64,000 bases of DNA. Origin: Sphingobacterium sp. B16(2022). Its GTDB lineage: Bacteria; Bacteroidota; Bacteroidia; Sphingobacteriales; Sphingobacteriaceae. The DNA is taken from contig NZ_JAAUVN010000003.1 in the NCBI RefSeq assembly GCF_012030425.1, forward strand, positions 682,001-746,000. The letters run 5' to 3'. The notes below the pieces were generated by a model. It searched no databases. It was not told the origin of the DNA and saw only the letters and a program-made list of their open reading frames with translations. The position numbers and the translations under genes are program-made. This document shows positions 1 through 9,734 of this stretch, piece by piece; position 1 is the stretch's first letter, and each line of letters opens with the position of its first letter.

Positions 1-2
1 AG

Positions 3-206
3 GTGACTAAATTTACAATGATCATTGCCAAGCCACGTGCTGATGCCATTGTATTATCAACTTCTGGCAATCAATTGAGTTCAAGTATGGCATCTGCCTT
101 AAACGGTATCACGCCGGGCACCCGTGTTATCTTTGATAACATTGTCGCTGTAGGTCCGGATGGAACTTCGAGACAATTAAACGCAGTAGCATTGACTGCA
201 AACTAA
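3..206 (+). CDS. gldM: GldM-like protein, C-terminal fragment (gene enters from left of window)
   Basis: This is the last ~67 residues of a protein whose frame is open to the first base of the window, so the visible GTG is not taken as a real start. The tail contains GTRVIFDNIVAVGPDGTSRQ, which matches what I know of the C-terminal domain of GldM/PorM, the periplasm-spanning subunit of the type IX secretion motor (a pattern like GxxVyFexIkaxGPDGtxR). GldM partners GldL in the inner membrane and contacts the GldK/GldN ring. A terminator follows at once, and no gldN comes after it, although gldN normally follows gldM. gldN and gldK lie 47 kb away on the other strand. The family call rests on this short tail only. 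Confidence 0.65.
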   Translation: MTKFTMIIAKPRADAIVLSTSGNQLSSSMASALNGITPGTRVIFDNIVAVGPDGTSRQLNAVALTAN

Positions 207-223
207 ATTTTATTAGCATAACG

Positions 224-263
224 AAGAAAGCATTCTCAAATTCGAGAATGCTTTCTTTCTTTT
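224..263 (+). terminator. Rho-independent terminator after the gldM-like gene
   Basis: A perfect 14-bp stem (224-237 with 244-257) closes a 6-nt loop and is followed by a T-rich run. It sits 18 bp after the stop codon of the gldM-like gene. The stem core GCATTCTC/GAGAATGC is the same as in the terminator at 47364-47400. Confidence 0.9.
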
Positions 264-402
264 ATTATTGTTTAGCCCCATCCAATTAAGAATTACCGCA
301 TCACACCAATTTCCGACACCCCTCTGTTGTACTTATCCTTAATGAGCAAATATAATAGGGTTTGCAATAATAAGAAATAGTAAAACATGCTAGAAAAGCT
401 AT

Positions 403-2232
403 TTACTGTGCATTGACCTTAAATACAAAAGTCGCTTGTACTGTCTTATTTGTATCATAAGTATAGACCAGCGCTTGACGAATAGTATAAATATTACCTG
501 TAGCCAAAGCAGCAGGAAATTGACCAATCGTAAACGTGAGAGTATTCTCATTAAACTCAGAAAAAAGGACAGAACTAACTCCCCAATTAGTCACGTTTCC
601 CGTCGCACTAAACCAATGACCATATCCATTAGCAGTTGCAGTTGGATTCAAGTTACCGTTAGGTTCAATAGCGTAAAATTTGATTTTTCCATTAGCCATT
701 AAATTTGCAATATCTCCTGGCTGGACAGCAAAAGCTTGTCCTAACTGATTTGCGTTGACAACAACCTGTTCTGTGCCATATTCTGTAGCACTAACTGTTA
801 GATTAACATGCTGATTAAATGTGATATCCTCTGGATCAGCTGTCGTATTTATAAATCCCAGAACATTGGTATTTGTAAATTTAACCTCATATGGCCATTG
901 CTCATCATTAGTTTCAACCTCGTCCCAAGCGTGCGGTTGATAAACACTTGGAGCACCTGTCACGACGAACCACAGCTTCTCACAATTGACTGGTACAGTA
1001 AAATTGACATTATTTTGTATCCCCTGTGCCATATTACCATACACGCGTGCACCATTGCTCAATAAAGCGACATAACCATATCGCCAACCTGCTCGGCTCG
1101 CATTAACAGTATTAAACCCTTGAGCATTGGCAACACCATTAAAAGCGACAGATACCTGCGTCCCCCCAGCAGGTACAACCAGTGGTATTACATTGTACCC
1201 TGTGGTACCTGGACATTGTTCATATGCTACACGCAAACTGCCATTTGGCTGCATGTTAAATTTATACTTATGCTTACCAATATAATTTGCCCCAAGATTT
1301 CTGATATTATTTAAATCCCAAGTAACAAAACGCGAGGCAGCTTCATAAATTTCATCATTAAATTGGTTGACATTTATTCCTGTAATACGCATATAAGCTT
1401 GTAACGGATCTTCAGGTTCTATTGCCTGTCTCCATATACGTCCCAAAATATCTATCCCATGTTTCTCTGTCCAATAATTATGTATAAAATAACTCGCATA
1501 GCGCTGCCATTCATGATGAATATGACGGTGATAATTTTCAGTGTAAACAGTAAAATCATGTGATGAAAACGCTTCTTCTGGATAACTTTGATGAGCTTGC
1601 CACTGCGCTGTTTGTTCCCAAAATGCATTACCACCATTACCGCCAAAACCATAGCGAAATCCTGCACCGCCCTTCAGATCCGAGAATACTTGATATTGAA
1701 AACTATGTCCAATTTCATGTGCTATCGTAGATCCTACGGGTTTGCACGTAGCTGGATTTATCCATAATGCTCCGATTACATTATCATACCCACTGCCATA
1801 AGCCATCCATTCGGTTGTATAATGTAAGAAAATCATCATTTTGTACTGATCCAAATTAGATTTACCTTGATTACGTTCAGCAAACTTCAAGGTATTGATA
1901 TTGATATCATAATAACTTTCTGCCTTAACCAGCAGGTCATCAATATCAACACGATATACTTCAGGTACCGTACTTGCATTTGGATCATTAGCACCATAAC
2001 CAGCACCCCAAAAAACAATAAAGTGCTCAGATTCACGACTTCTCGCATATGACCAAGTACTAGCATTATTATCAAAATCCATATCATTAAATTCGATAGG
2101 CTTATAGATAGATAATGAATCAGGACCATTTTTTTCTAAAAGCCCCTGCTGCATCGGAGCGATCATATTTTTACTGCAGGATAACATTTGTAACATGCAT
2201 AAAAAACACAATGACATAAAAAGACTTTTCAT
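403..2232 (-). CDS. Exported zincin-like lipoprotein, DUF6055 plus C-terminal DUF4859
   Basis: A 609-aa exported protein with a lipobox-like N-terminus (LQMLSCSKN), so probably an outer-membrane lipoprotein. The N-terminal half resembles DUF6055 and carries TIAHEIGHSFQYQ near residues 170-182, a canonical HEXXH zinc-binding motif, which suggests a metallopeptidase-type fold. The last ~135 residues form a DUF4859-type beta domain with the signature NGYGHWFSATGNVTNWG. The same domain ends the lipoprotein at 3266-4408, so the two are partial paralogues. It is the last gene of the SusC-SusD operon, 23 bp after the DUF5007-like gene. The natural reading is a surface protein that processes or binds the polymer imported by the SusCD pair. 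The substrate is unknown and activity is unproven. Confidence 0.75.
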   Translation of the reverse strand: MKSLFMSLCFLCMLQMLSCSKNMIAPMQQGLLEKNGPDSLSIYKPIEFNDMDFDNNASTWSYARSRESEHFIVFWGAGYGANDPNASTVPEVYRVDIDDLLVKAESYYDININTLKFAERNQGKSNLDQYKMMIFLHYTTEWMAYGSGYDNVIGALWINPATCKPVGSTIAHEIGHSFQYQVFSDLKGGAGFRYGFGGNGGNAFWEQTAQWQAHQSYPEEAFSSHDFTVYTENYHRHIHHEWQRYASYFIHNYWTEKHGIDILGRIWRQAIEPEDPLQAYMRITGINVNQFNDEIYEAASRFVTWDLNNIRNLGANYIGKHKYKFNMQPNGSLRVAYEQCPGTTGYNVIPLVVPAGGTQVSVAFNGVANAQGFNTVNASRAGWRYGYVALLSNGARVYGNMAQGIQNNVNFTVPVNCEKLWFVVTGAPSVYQPHAWDEVETNDEQWPYEVKFTNTNVLGFINTTADPEDITFNQHVNLTVSATEYGTEQVVVNANQLGQAFAVQPGDIANLMANGKIKFYAIEPNGNLNPTATANGYGHWFSATGNVTNWGVSSVLFSEFNENTLTFTIGQFPAALATGNIYTIRQALVYTYDTNKTVQATFVFKVNAQ

Positions 2233-2255
2233 AATTTTTTCAATTTATAAATCTA

Positions 2256-3224
2256 TTAAATATGCGTAATTGTTGAAAATTTAAAACGAACGATATACGT
2301 ACCTGGTAAGTAAAATTTAATTGTAGAAACAGGATTCAAGTTTCTGCCTAAACTATTAGCCGTTCCTACGATACGATAATAGCAAATAGGATCTCCTTCC
2401 CAAAATTGTGTCCCTGTATACGTGCCACTTATAATCGGATAGGTTAATCCCGATACATCTGGATATTGATACACTAATGCCGTATCGGTTACCAGCTCCG
2501 GATAGTAAGGTGACCAATTTTTAAAAGTTGGACGGTCACCACGTTTTATAATTTCACCTTTTTTGGGATTAAAAGGCACACCATTTTTATCCAACCACAT
2601 ATAAATGATTTTATTCTCTTCTCCTGAAATATGCTGGATATCAATTCTATAATTTGAAACTGGTTGGAAATCAGTTTCAGCACCAAATTCAGAACTTGTA
2701 CAAGCTTGATAAAATACGGAATCCTTTTTCGCTCCAATAACGCTGAAATCCAAAATATTATTAAAATTTTTCTTTCCAGCAATATTACTTACCTCGACAT
2801 CGATGCTATACTGTCCCGTGTCAACAAAATTGGTAGCCTGTGTAAATCCCACTCTGCCACCGATCTCGTTGAGCATCAATGGCGGATACTTTGCTTTACC
2901 AATTTTAGCATTCAATTGCTGCAGTGTAGTATCCTGCCAAGTGATTTCGGACAAATATGTCGAAATCTCACCCTCCTGCAAAAACTCAGGAGCTAGTTCA
3001 CCTGTTTTTTTATTACGGACCGCCAACAACTTGACCATTAACGGTGTTGTACTACCATTAGCAATCAATGGATCGGTATAAGTAACAGATCCTTGATTTA
3101 CTTGTAAATTTGCGACATTATATCGCAGGTTTTCACTTAAAAACCCCTGTTCTTCAACCTTACATCCGGACAACGATAAAAATAGTACCGCGGGAATTAA
3201 TATCCATAATTTATTCTTTTTCAT
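2256..3224 (-). CDS. DUF5007-like surface lipoprotein
   Basis: A 322-aa protein with a signal peptide and lipobox (FLSLSGCKVEEQG), so predicted to be lipidated and sent to the outer membrane. The body has no enzyme motif that I can see and is rich in beta-prone segments. It resembles the DUF5007 family, which I know from Bacteroidota SusCD loci next to fasciclin-type lipoproteins. It lies third after susD in a tight minus-strand operon (41-bp gap upstream, 23-bp gap downstream). By position it is likely an auxiliary surface glycan- or protein-binding lipoprotein. The family name is from memory and is less certain than the operon role. Confidence 0.6.
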   Translation of the reverse strand: MKKNKLWILIPAVLFLSLSGCKVEEQGFLSENLRYNVANLQVNQGSVTYTDPLIANGSTTPLMVKLLAVRNKKTGELAPEFLQEGEISTYLSEITWQDTTLQQLNAKIGKAKYPPLMLNEIGGRVGFTQATNFVDTGQYSIDVEVSNIAGKKNFNNILDFSVIGAKKDSVFYQACTSSEFGAETDFQPVSNYRIDIQHISGEENKIIYMWLDKNGVPFNPKKGEIIKRGDRPTFKNWSPYYPELVTDTALVYQYPDVSGLTYPIISGTYTGTQFWEGDPICYYRIVGTANSLGRNLNPVSTIKFYLPGTYIVRFKFSTITHI

Positions 3225-3265
3225 CCTGTAATCATTTAAAATGATAAAGTATTTTGTTTACAACT

Positions 3266-4408
3266 TTATTTAATGGTAATCTTAAACACAAAAACAGCTT
3301 TCAAATCACCCTTAGATTTATCTTTGTAGATAAGCGCCTGTTTGATCGTATACGTAGTTCCTACTGTCGTTTGCCCTGGAAATTGCAATAAGTTAAAGGT
3401 CATGGTCGGAGTTGCCAATTCAGAAACAAGACGAGCATCAGTACCCCATGCAGAAACTTGACCTTGCGCTCCAAACCAGTGCCCTGGAGCATTAGCCGTA
3501 CTATTAGGATTTAAAGTACCATCAGGTTCAACAGCCGAGTACGTAATATCGTTACCGATCAAAGCCGATATACTGCCCGATTGCAGACCATAAAAACGAG
3601 CTAACTTGGGAAGATCCGCAACAACTGTTGTTCCACTATAATCTGTTGCACTATATTTAAAACTAAGATCGTAAGTAAACGTAATTTCAGTATCGGACGT
3701 GACGACTTCAGGCCCTGTATTTTTACGTGGTACAAAATCACCTATAAACGTATGTGTATTGGCCAGAACATGCAGTATCGTGCCCGAAGATGTTTTTATA
3801 CCCGTTGTTTGACAAAGAACCCGTAGATCTGCCATATCATCTTCTTTGACCGTTACGACACCATCTGCACCGATCTGATCAGCTTCACCGCGTACTTTGA
3901 CATAATATAAATAGTACACTGGTTGATAAGACCATGCCGCTTGCGGTTGTTTTTGCTTATGGTAGTTAAAACCATCTATATGCGCAACATTCGTAATAGA
4001 AGTATAATCAAAGGCAGCATTTTGTAACGTATAAGGCGTTCCTGAATAGATATAAGATCGAACTGAATCGATTGGAATATCATTCAAAAATTGATCAAAT
4101 GTGTATACTGCATTTTCATCGGTATACAGTACAGAGTCCATTTTTATCTTATAGTATCGATTTACAGAATAATTTGACGGTGCCCAAAAAGTTTTAGCAT
4201 TATCGATTTCACCTTTTAATTTAAAATGATCAATAACCATGAGCAACGTATCAAACATTCCGTTTGGATGTGCAGCCAGATAATCATAAGTAGAAAGATT
4301 AACTTCTGCGACATGTACGCCATCATCCTCCAAATAGGAAGCTTTTTTACATGCGTTAAAAGTAGTGCAGAGCAGTATTATACCGAAGAATAAATATAAG
4401 ATTTTCAT
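3266..4408 (-). CDS. Fasciclin-like (FAS1) lipoprotein with C-terminal DUF4859
   Basis: A 380-aa lipoprotein (lipobox TTFNACKKA). Residues ~40-230 look like a FAS1 fasciclin domain (NLSTYDYLAAHPNGMFDTLL, then a TFWAPSNYSVNRYY stretch), a fold used for adhesion and ligand binding on the cell surface. Residues ~245-380 are a DUF4859 domain (TANAPGHWFGAQGQVSAWGT) homologous to the C-terminus of the gene at 403-2232. It follows susD by 22 bp, so the genes are co-transcribed. FAS1 lipoproteins are common accessories of SusCD loci in Sphingobacteriaceae. The likely role is surface binding of the SusCD substrate. Confidence 0.7.
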   Translation of the reverse strand: MKILYLFFGIILLCTTFNACKKASYLEDDGVHVAEVNLSTYDYLAAHPNGMFDTLLMVIDHFKLKGEIDNAKTFWAPSNYSVNRYYKIKMDSVLYTDENAVYTFDQFLNDIPIDSVRSYIYSGTPYTLQNAAFDYTSITNVAHIDGFNYHKQKQPQAAWSYQPVYYLYYVKVRGEADQIGADGVVTVKEDDMADLRVLCQTTGIKTSSGTILHVLANTHTFIGDFVPRKNTGPEVVTSDTEITFTYDLSFKYSATDYSGTTVVADLPKLARFYGLQSGSISALIGNDITYSAVEPDGTLNPNSTANAPGHWFGAQGQVSAWGTDARLVSELATPTMTFNLLQFPGQTTVGTTYTIKQALIYKDKSKGDLKAVFVFKITIK

Positions 4409-4430
4409 TTTTCAAAGTGTTAAGTTTAAT

Positions 4431-5903
4431 TTACATATTTACGCTTCTCCAAAATGGAGTTTGATTAAGCAGTGAATTCGCATTCAACAAACTAGGATCA
4501 AATGGCCAATAATATTTTTTAGCATTAAAATGCGATAAGATCATCTGATCAGAAAATTTATAAATATTAAAATTCTTCTTTAGACGGATCATATCGTAAA
4601 ATCGGTGTCCCTCCAAAAAAAGTTCGCGAGCACGTTCGGCAAATATTTCTTCGATTAAGTTTCCATCCCCATTCCATGCTAATAGACCTGCTTGCGTCCT
4701 TATTTCATTCAATATAGTTTGAGCCCTGCTTACATTATTTGTTGCGGCCAATGCTTCTGCGAGCAGCAACTTAATATCAGAATAGCGGAAAACAATAATA
4801 TTATTTTTAAAAATAGTTCGTGCATTTGCTGTTTCATCCGAATAAGACAGGTTGGCATATTTACTGCAGATTGCATATTCCGTATTCAACTCAAGATCAA
4901 ACACACTATTTAGGCGTTTATCCTTAACATCGTTAAAAAGTGTTTTGATATGAGTTGGGTCAATATTAAAGATTGGATTGATCAACATTCGATTATAAGG
5001 AGCTGCCAAAGTATAAAATCCAATACCTGTATTGCTACTTTCATTTGAGCCATTCTGTGCTACTTCAAAAATACCTTCTGCTGATTTACCTTTATATATG
5101 GTTCTATAATTCAGACTATCCCGACCAACAAAAGAATATTTCCCACTTTGCAAGACAGAATCTGCTGCCAGAACACAAGTTGCATAATCACCTTTCCAAG
5201 CACTTAAATGTGCTTTAAGAGCATAAGCCACCCCTTTATTGGCCCGTACAGCAAAATCTGTTGCCGCAATATTCTCCCATTTCAATAAAGTAAGTGCCTT
5301 ATTCAGATCAGTTTCACTTTGTTCTAACACCTCTTTTTCAGTAGCGGCAGGATAGTTTACTGCACTGACAGGCTGAACAGATTCGCGCACAATCGGAACA
5401 CCCCCCCAGATTCGAGACATGTAGAAGTAAGTAAAAGAGCGCATGAAATAGGCTTCCCCAAGATAATAGTTCCGAACGGCTTCATTGTCAAAAGCACTAG
5501 CATCCATTTTTGGCAAGTTTTGAATCACTCGATTCGCCTGATCAATAACCTGATAAAATATTTCATATCTGCGTAAACGATACATTGGATTTCCAGTATC
5601 AGAAGATGGAACAGATAAATTCAAATTCATTTTTATAACAGCATCAAAATTTACGTTTGTCGCTGACCTGAATTCATCGGAAGGTAAATCACCATAAGCA
5701 TAAAAACTAATACCACTTGCATCGTTAAAAGCCTTTCGCAATAAAGCATACATAGCAGCCGTACCAGCATTGGCATCGGATTGGGTTTTCCAGAAGTTTT
5801 CATCTGTCGCTGAACTAACAGGTTCAATATCCAAAAATTTGGAACAGCTATAGGTTGTGCATAGCACTGCGGCTAGCATCAAAATTAATATTTTTCTTTT
5901 CAT
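4431..5903 (-). CDS. SusD/RagB-family nutrient-binding outer-membrane lipoprotein
   Basis: A 490-aa SusD homologue, the lid lipoprotein that caps a SusC channel and binds the glycan or peptide. I chose the ATG at 5903 (MKRKILILMLAAVLC, then lipobox TTYSCSKFLDIEP); a start 14 codons further upstream would overlap the susC end and precede the signal peptide. The C-terminal part has the typical SusD pattern RARELFLEGHRFYDMIRLKK and ends with YYWPFDPSLLNAN. It lies 11 bp after the susC stop. The substrate cannot be told from sequence. Confidence 0.93.
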   Translation of the reverse strand: MKRKILILMLAAVLCTTYSCSKFLDIEPVSSATDENFWKTQSDANAGTAAMYALLRKAFNDASGISFYAYGDLPSDEFRSATNVNFDAVIKMNLNLSVPSSDTGNPMYRLRRYEIFYQVIDQANRVIQNLPKMDASAFDNEAVRNYYLGEAYFMRSFTYFYMSRIWGGVPIVRESVQPVSAVNYPAATEKEVLEQSETDLNKALTLLKWENIAATDFAVRANKGVAYALKAHLSAWKGDYATCVLAADSVLQSGKYSFVGRDSLNYRTIYKGKSAEGIFEVAQNGSNESSNTGIGFYTLAAPYNRMLINPIFNIDPTHIKTLFNDVKDKRLNSVFDLELNTEYAICSKYANLSYSDETANARTIFKNNIIVFRYSDIKLLLAEALAATNNVSRAQTILNEIRTQAGLLAWNGDGNLIEEIFAERARELFLEGHRFYDMIRLKKNFNIYKFSDQMILSHFNAKKYYWPFDPSLLNANSLLNQTPFWRSVNM

Positions 5904-5914
5904 AACTTTTGTGA

Positions 5915-8900
5915 TTAAAAGGTTAGATCCAGACCAATTGTCCACTTCTTTGGAATAGGATAACCATTACCTGTAGAATAGCCATTAGGCTGAACAGCTT
6001 CAGGATCGGGCACTGACGACCACGATTTTACGGCTATATTGTCCACGACAGTATATACCCGCAGCATGCGCAATTTAAGTCTCTTGATCAAGTTCTGTGG
6101 CAAAGTATAACTCAATTGAATATTTTTCAAGCGCACAAAACTTGCATTTTCCACAAAAGTATCATTTGAGATATGCCAGTTATCCACTGAGTTGCGAAAT
6201 AATGTTGGATACTTACTTTGTCCAGCATTTGGCCTCCAAAAATCATCAATATTGAAATCGCCAGCTATGGCTGAATTTGTTCCCCAAGTGTTATATAGAG
6301 ATTCGGAACCCGCATCTTGCAGTCGATCTGAGAGATAACCATTCCAAAGTGTTCTGCCAAATACAAAACTGATCAGAGTAGAGAGGCTAAAATTTTTATA
6401 AGAAAATTGATTAATAAAACCACCTGTAAAATCTGGATTTGGATTTCCCATGTCGACCTTATCATTATGATCAATAATAAAGTCACCATTCACATCTTTT
6501 CGTCTCGGATCGCCAGCCCGATAGTACTGTCCCCTACCAGCATCAAACAATTTATTTCCGGTCAAAGGATCGATGGGTACATCATTATCTGTTGCAAATA
6601 CCCCATCCACTTGCCAAACTTTAAATGGGTAAATCGGTTGACCAACATTTAAAGCACGCTGCATAAAAATCTGCCCCACATTAATTTCCTTGCCACCATC
6701 TGGCAAATTGGTCACAACATTTTTGTTATAAGCCAAATTGAAATTTGTCGTCCATTGAAATGGAGATCCTGGAGCCATATTTCTTGATATGAGCGTTAAT
6801 TCAACACCACTATTTCTAACACTTATAAAATTATTTGAAATGGTTGAATAACCAGAGGTAACCGGCATGGTCAAATCATAAACCAAATCTTTTGAATCAC
6901 GCACATAGAAATCAGCTTGAACCGTGACACGATCACGCAAAAGATTCATGTCTAATCCAATATTAAACTGTGGCGATCGCTCCCACTTGATAGTTGCTGA
7001 AATCGCGGAGTTTGAATAGTTGGGGTAAGCAACATTCACCCCATTGTACGTAAATTGTGAACCAGAGAGTCCATTATCAAGGACAGAACCAAAATAGTTA
7101 CTATCAAATGTTAGGTTGGTGTATCGGGCATAAACCGAGCCTGGATCCCGACCTGTCAATCCATAACTTCCCCTAAATTTCAAAAATGATATTGCACCTT
7201 TCAATCCTTGAAAAAAAGGTTCCTCAGACAGCACCCAGCCACCCGAAATGGATGGAAAAATACCCCATCTATTATCTTTACTATACCGAGATGATGCATC
7301 CATTCGATAACTTGCAGACAACAGATATTTATCTTTAAAATCATAATTAAACCGTCCAAAAAATGAAACTCGGGATCTTTCTTCTATACTTGCGGAACCA
7401 AATAAATCAGATCCTGAAGGTATATTGTTTACCGTTTTAATATAATCACTGTTGTCACTACTTCCACTTAAGTATGATTGATTGGAAGTATTCCGTTCAA
7501 GACCTGTACCGATCACTGCACTTATATTATGGACATTGTTGATACTTTTTATATAATTAAAGTAAGTCTCCCATTCCCAACGCTTATTTTGATTGACCCA
7601 ATTTTGGGCTAGATTACGATTGCCGGTGATCAGAGCAGGTCTAAATAAATCGCGCGTATTATTATTGATATTAAAAGAAAACTGTGTCCTTAAGGTCAAT
7701 CCTTGAAACACGAATTTTTTCATCGTACCAGCAAAATTACCATTCAAATTAAACGAGTTGTCCCGATCCATCAATCCATCATACCTTCCCGTATATATCG
7801 ATTTCTCCACATCCGTTATTTCATAGAATGAAGACGGAAAACCCCAAGTATTGAACGGGTACTTACTATCATCGCCCGATCCGTGTTTTGCTTTTGTAAA
7901 ACCAGCAAAAAGATTAGTTTCAAATTGAAAATTATCCGTAGGATTCACTTGCAGCAAAAGCCTAGGTGTCAAATTTTCGTTTTCAAAACCCATCATGACC
8001 CCTTCCTCGTAGTAACGTTGCGCAGAAAATCGGTACAAAAATTTTTCCATTGAAGCACCAATACTCACATTTACATTGTTGATATTAGCAGATTGTAAGA
8101 ATAGGCCTTGCCAATCGGTATTGTTATTGAAAGAAGGATTTAAACTATCGGTCAACATCTGGCTGATAGTCCCATTATTGAACCAATTATAGTTTCCACT
8201 TTGATACAGTAATGCAGATTTCAATCTGCGCTCGGCAGCTCCTACTGTGATCGGTTTCATCGACGGACGACCAGAAACACCATTATAAGCCGAAATTCGT
8301 ATTTCGGGTTTTCCAGTAGCTGGTCGTTTTGTTTTGATGATAATGACACCATTCGCAGCCCGCGCCCCATATATAGAAGAGGCAGAAGCATCTTTTAATA
8401 CATCCACAGATTCAATATCATTAGGATTGATTGCCTGGAGCGGACTTGAATTCCCATAAGCAGCTTGGATATCACTGACATCATAAATAATATTGTCTAT
8501 GACATACAAAGGAGCTTGCATGGCATTGTCTGCAAGACCTAAATTACTTGATCCGCGAATATTTACAATATTATTCGTTCCTGGTTCGCCCGATGTACTG
8601 AGGACTGTCAATCCAGCAACACGACCTTGTAACATGCCATCAAAAGTTGCATAGGGTGTATTTTCAAAATCTTTCCCCTTTACCGTAGCAATTGCACCGG
8701 TTGTTTTTCGACGTTGTATATCCTGATAGCCCATGATGACAACTTCATCCAGTCCAGTACCATCTTCCTTCATGATTACACTGAGGTTATTGTCTCCAGA
8801 AATTAGCTCCTTCTCCTGCTTGAGAAAACCAACATAACTAAACACCAGCGTGGTCTTAGTTGATTTGAGCTTGATCGAAAATTTTCCATCGGCATCAGTT

Positions 8901-9082
8901 TTAGTCGCGTTTCCCATGCCCTTTTCTGAGACACTGAGATCAGCCAATGCCTCACCCTTTGCATCTTTGACGACTCCAGAAACAGTTTTTTGCTGCTGCG
9001 CATAAAGCTGACTACTGAGCAAAAACAGAAAAATTAAAATACCGTACAGGATTTTTTTTTGAGGGTGTTCATGCATATTCAT
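5915..9082 (-). CDS. SusC/RagA-family TonB-dependent transporter
   Basis: A 1055-aa outer-membrane transporter and the first gene of the operon. In order: signal peptide ending near LLSSQLYAQQQ, a carboxypeptidase-D-regulatory-like domain (~30-110), a TonB-box region LDEVVIMGYQDIQRR, a plug with the SusC hallmark DVLKDASASSIYGARAANG, then the beta barrel ending in GLDLTF with the expected terminal aromatic. It takes up SusD-bound ligand using TonB energy. There is no N-terminal STN domain and no neighbouring FecI/FecR pair, so control is not by trans-envelope sigma signalling at this locus. A possible -7 box lies 160 bp upstream. Confidence 0.95.
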   Translation of the reverse strand: MNMHEHPQKKILYGILIFLFLLSSQLYAQQQKTVSGVVKDAKGEALADLSVSEKGMGNATKTDADGKFSIKLKSTKTTLVFSYVGFLKQEKELISGDNNLSVIMKEDGTGLDEVVIMGYQDIQRRKTTGAIATVKGKDFENTPYATFDGMLQGRVAGLTVLSTSGEPGTNNIVNIRGSSNLGLADNAMQAPLYVIDNIIYDVSDIQAAYGNSSPLQAINPNDIESVDVLKDASASSIYGARAANGVIIIKTKRPATGKPEIRISAYNGVSGRPSMKPITVGAAERRLKSALLYQSGNYNWFNNGTISQMLTDSLNPSFNNNTDWQGLFLQSANINNVNVSIGASMEKFLYRFSAQRYYEEGVMMGFENENLTPRLLLQVNPTDNFQFETNLFAGFTKAKHGSGDDSKYPFNTWGFPSSFYEITDVEKSIYTGRYDGLMDRDNSFNLNGNFAGTMKKFVFQGLTLRTQFSFNINNNTRDLFRPALITGNRNLAQNWVNQNKRWEWETYFNYIKSINNVHNISAVIGTGLERNTSNQSYLSGSSDNSDYIKTVNNIPSGSDLFGSASIEERSRVSFFGRFNYDFKDKYLLSASYRMDASSRYSKDNRWGIFPSISGGWVLSEEPFFQGLKGAISFLKFRGSYGLTGRDPGSVYARYTNLTFDSNYFGSVLDNGLSGSQFTYNGVNVAYPNYSNSAISATIKWERSPQFNIGLDMNLLRDRVTVQADFYVRDSKDLVYDLTMPVTSGYSTISNNFISVRNSGVELTLISRNMAPGSPFQWTTNFNLAYNKNVVTNLPDGGKEINVGQIFMQRALNVGQPIYPFKVWQVDGVFATDNDVPIDPLTGNKLFDAGRGQYYRAGDPRRKDVNGDFIIDHNDKVDMGNPNPDFTGGFINQFSYKNFSLSTLISFVFGRTLWNGYLSDRLQDAGSESLYNTWGTNSAIAGDFNIDDFWRPNAGQSKYPTLFRNSVDNWHISNDTFVENASFVRLKNIQLSYTLPQNLIKRLKLRMLRVYTVVDNIAVKSWSSVPDPEAVQPNGYSTGNGYPIPKKWTIGLDLTF

Positions 9083-9243
9083 AATTTATTAATAAAGGTA
9101 TAATTGAGTTCAAATTAAAAAAATAGAAAACCTGTATATCAGAAGGTTAATTCAATTGGTCAATTTATAATCGTACACTAATATAGTAGACAGAGGAACG
9201 GCTAGTATCGGCATGTAATTGATTAGTTACAAACCCTGTGACA

Positions 9244-9251
9244 CAAATTTA
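9244..9251 (-). promoter_or_regulatory. Possible -7 box of the first SusC operon
   Basis: On the minus strand this reads TAAATTTG, matching the Bacteroidota consensus TAnnTTTG. I see no clear TTTG 19-21 bp upstream, so it is only a half match. It would give a leader of about 150 nt before the susC start at 9082. The rest of 9083-9440 shows nothing else I can interpret. Confidence 0.3.
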
Positions 9252-9440
9252 CCGTATAAAAAACTAAAATCTAATCGGATTTTACCAACTCGTAACCCGA
9301 TTTTGACTGCATGATCAATACTCAGAAAACATAATACTTCGCTCTATAACTTAGCCATTGCGTTTTAATTATACACGCCTCTTATTATTGATTATTTAAA
9401 TAATAATACTTTAATTACAAAATATAAACTTTAAACACAA

Positions 9441-9474
9441 AAGACATTCTCCCTATTGAGAATGCCTTTTATTT
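9441..9474 (-). terminator. Terminator downstream of the phage-like cassette
   Basis: CATTCTC and GAGAATG arms around a 6-nt loop, followed on the minus strand by a T-run. It lies 93 bp after the stop of the holin-like gene and has the same GCATTCTC core as two other terminators in the window. Confidence 0.7.
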
Positions 9475-9566
9475 ATGCTATATTATTAAACTGAAATTAA
9501 TTTTTATTAACTTTACAAAAGTTACACATAACTTTTTTGTCGCTGATTGCAACATTACATTATCTA

Positions 9567-9734
9567 TTACTTGCGTTTCTTTAACGTCCCCAACAGTCTA
9601 CTCGTCACAAAACTCACCACTGTCCCAACCGCAGCGAGGAGTGCTGTCTGAAAAAGATCGCCAAAAGAAAAACTTGCCCATATCGAGCAGATAGTTCCCC
9701 CTAGTGCCGAAATCCGGATATCATTCAGTTTCAT
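9567..9734 (-). CDS. Small holin-like membrane protein
   Basis: A 55-aa protein with two short hydrophobic stretches (ISALGGTICSIWASFSFG and FQTALLAAVGTVVSFVTS) and a basic tail RLLGTLKKRK, the size and layout of a small holin or phage-type membrane protein. I chose the ATG at 9734 because AGGAGA lies just upstream; a longer form would start at 9764. It overlaps the end of the 100-aa gene at 9721 by 14 bp, so the two are translationally coupled. With the DUF5675 and FN3 genes it looks like a phage-derived cassette. The holin role is inferred from size and topology only. Confidence 0.5.
   Translation of the reverse strand: MKLNDIRISALGGTICSIWASFSFGDLFQTALLAAVGTVVSFVTSRLLGTLKKRK

Noticed and set aside
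1452..1667. 71-codon minus frame inside the zincin-like gene
   Set aside because: Overlapping shadow of a gene with clear signal peptide and HEXXH motif.
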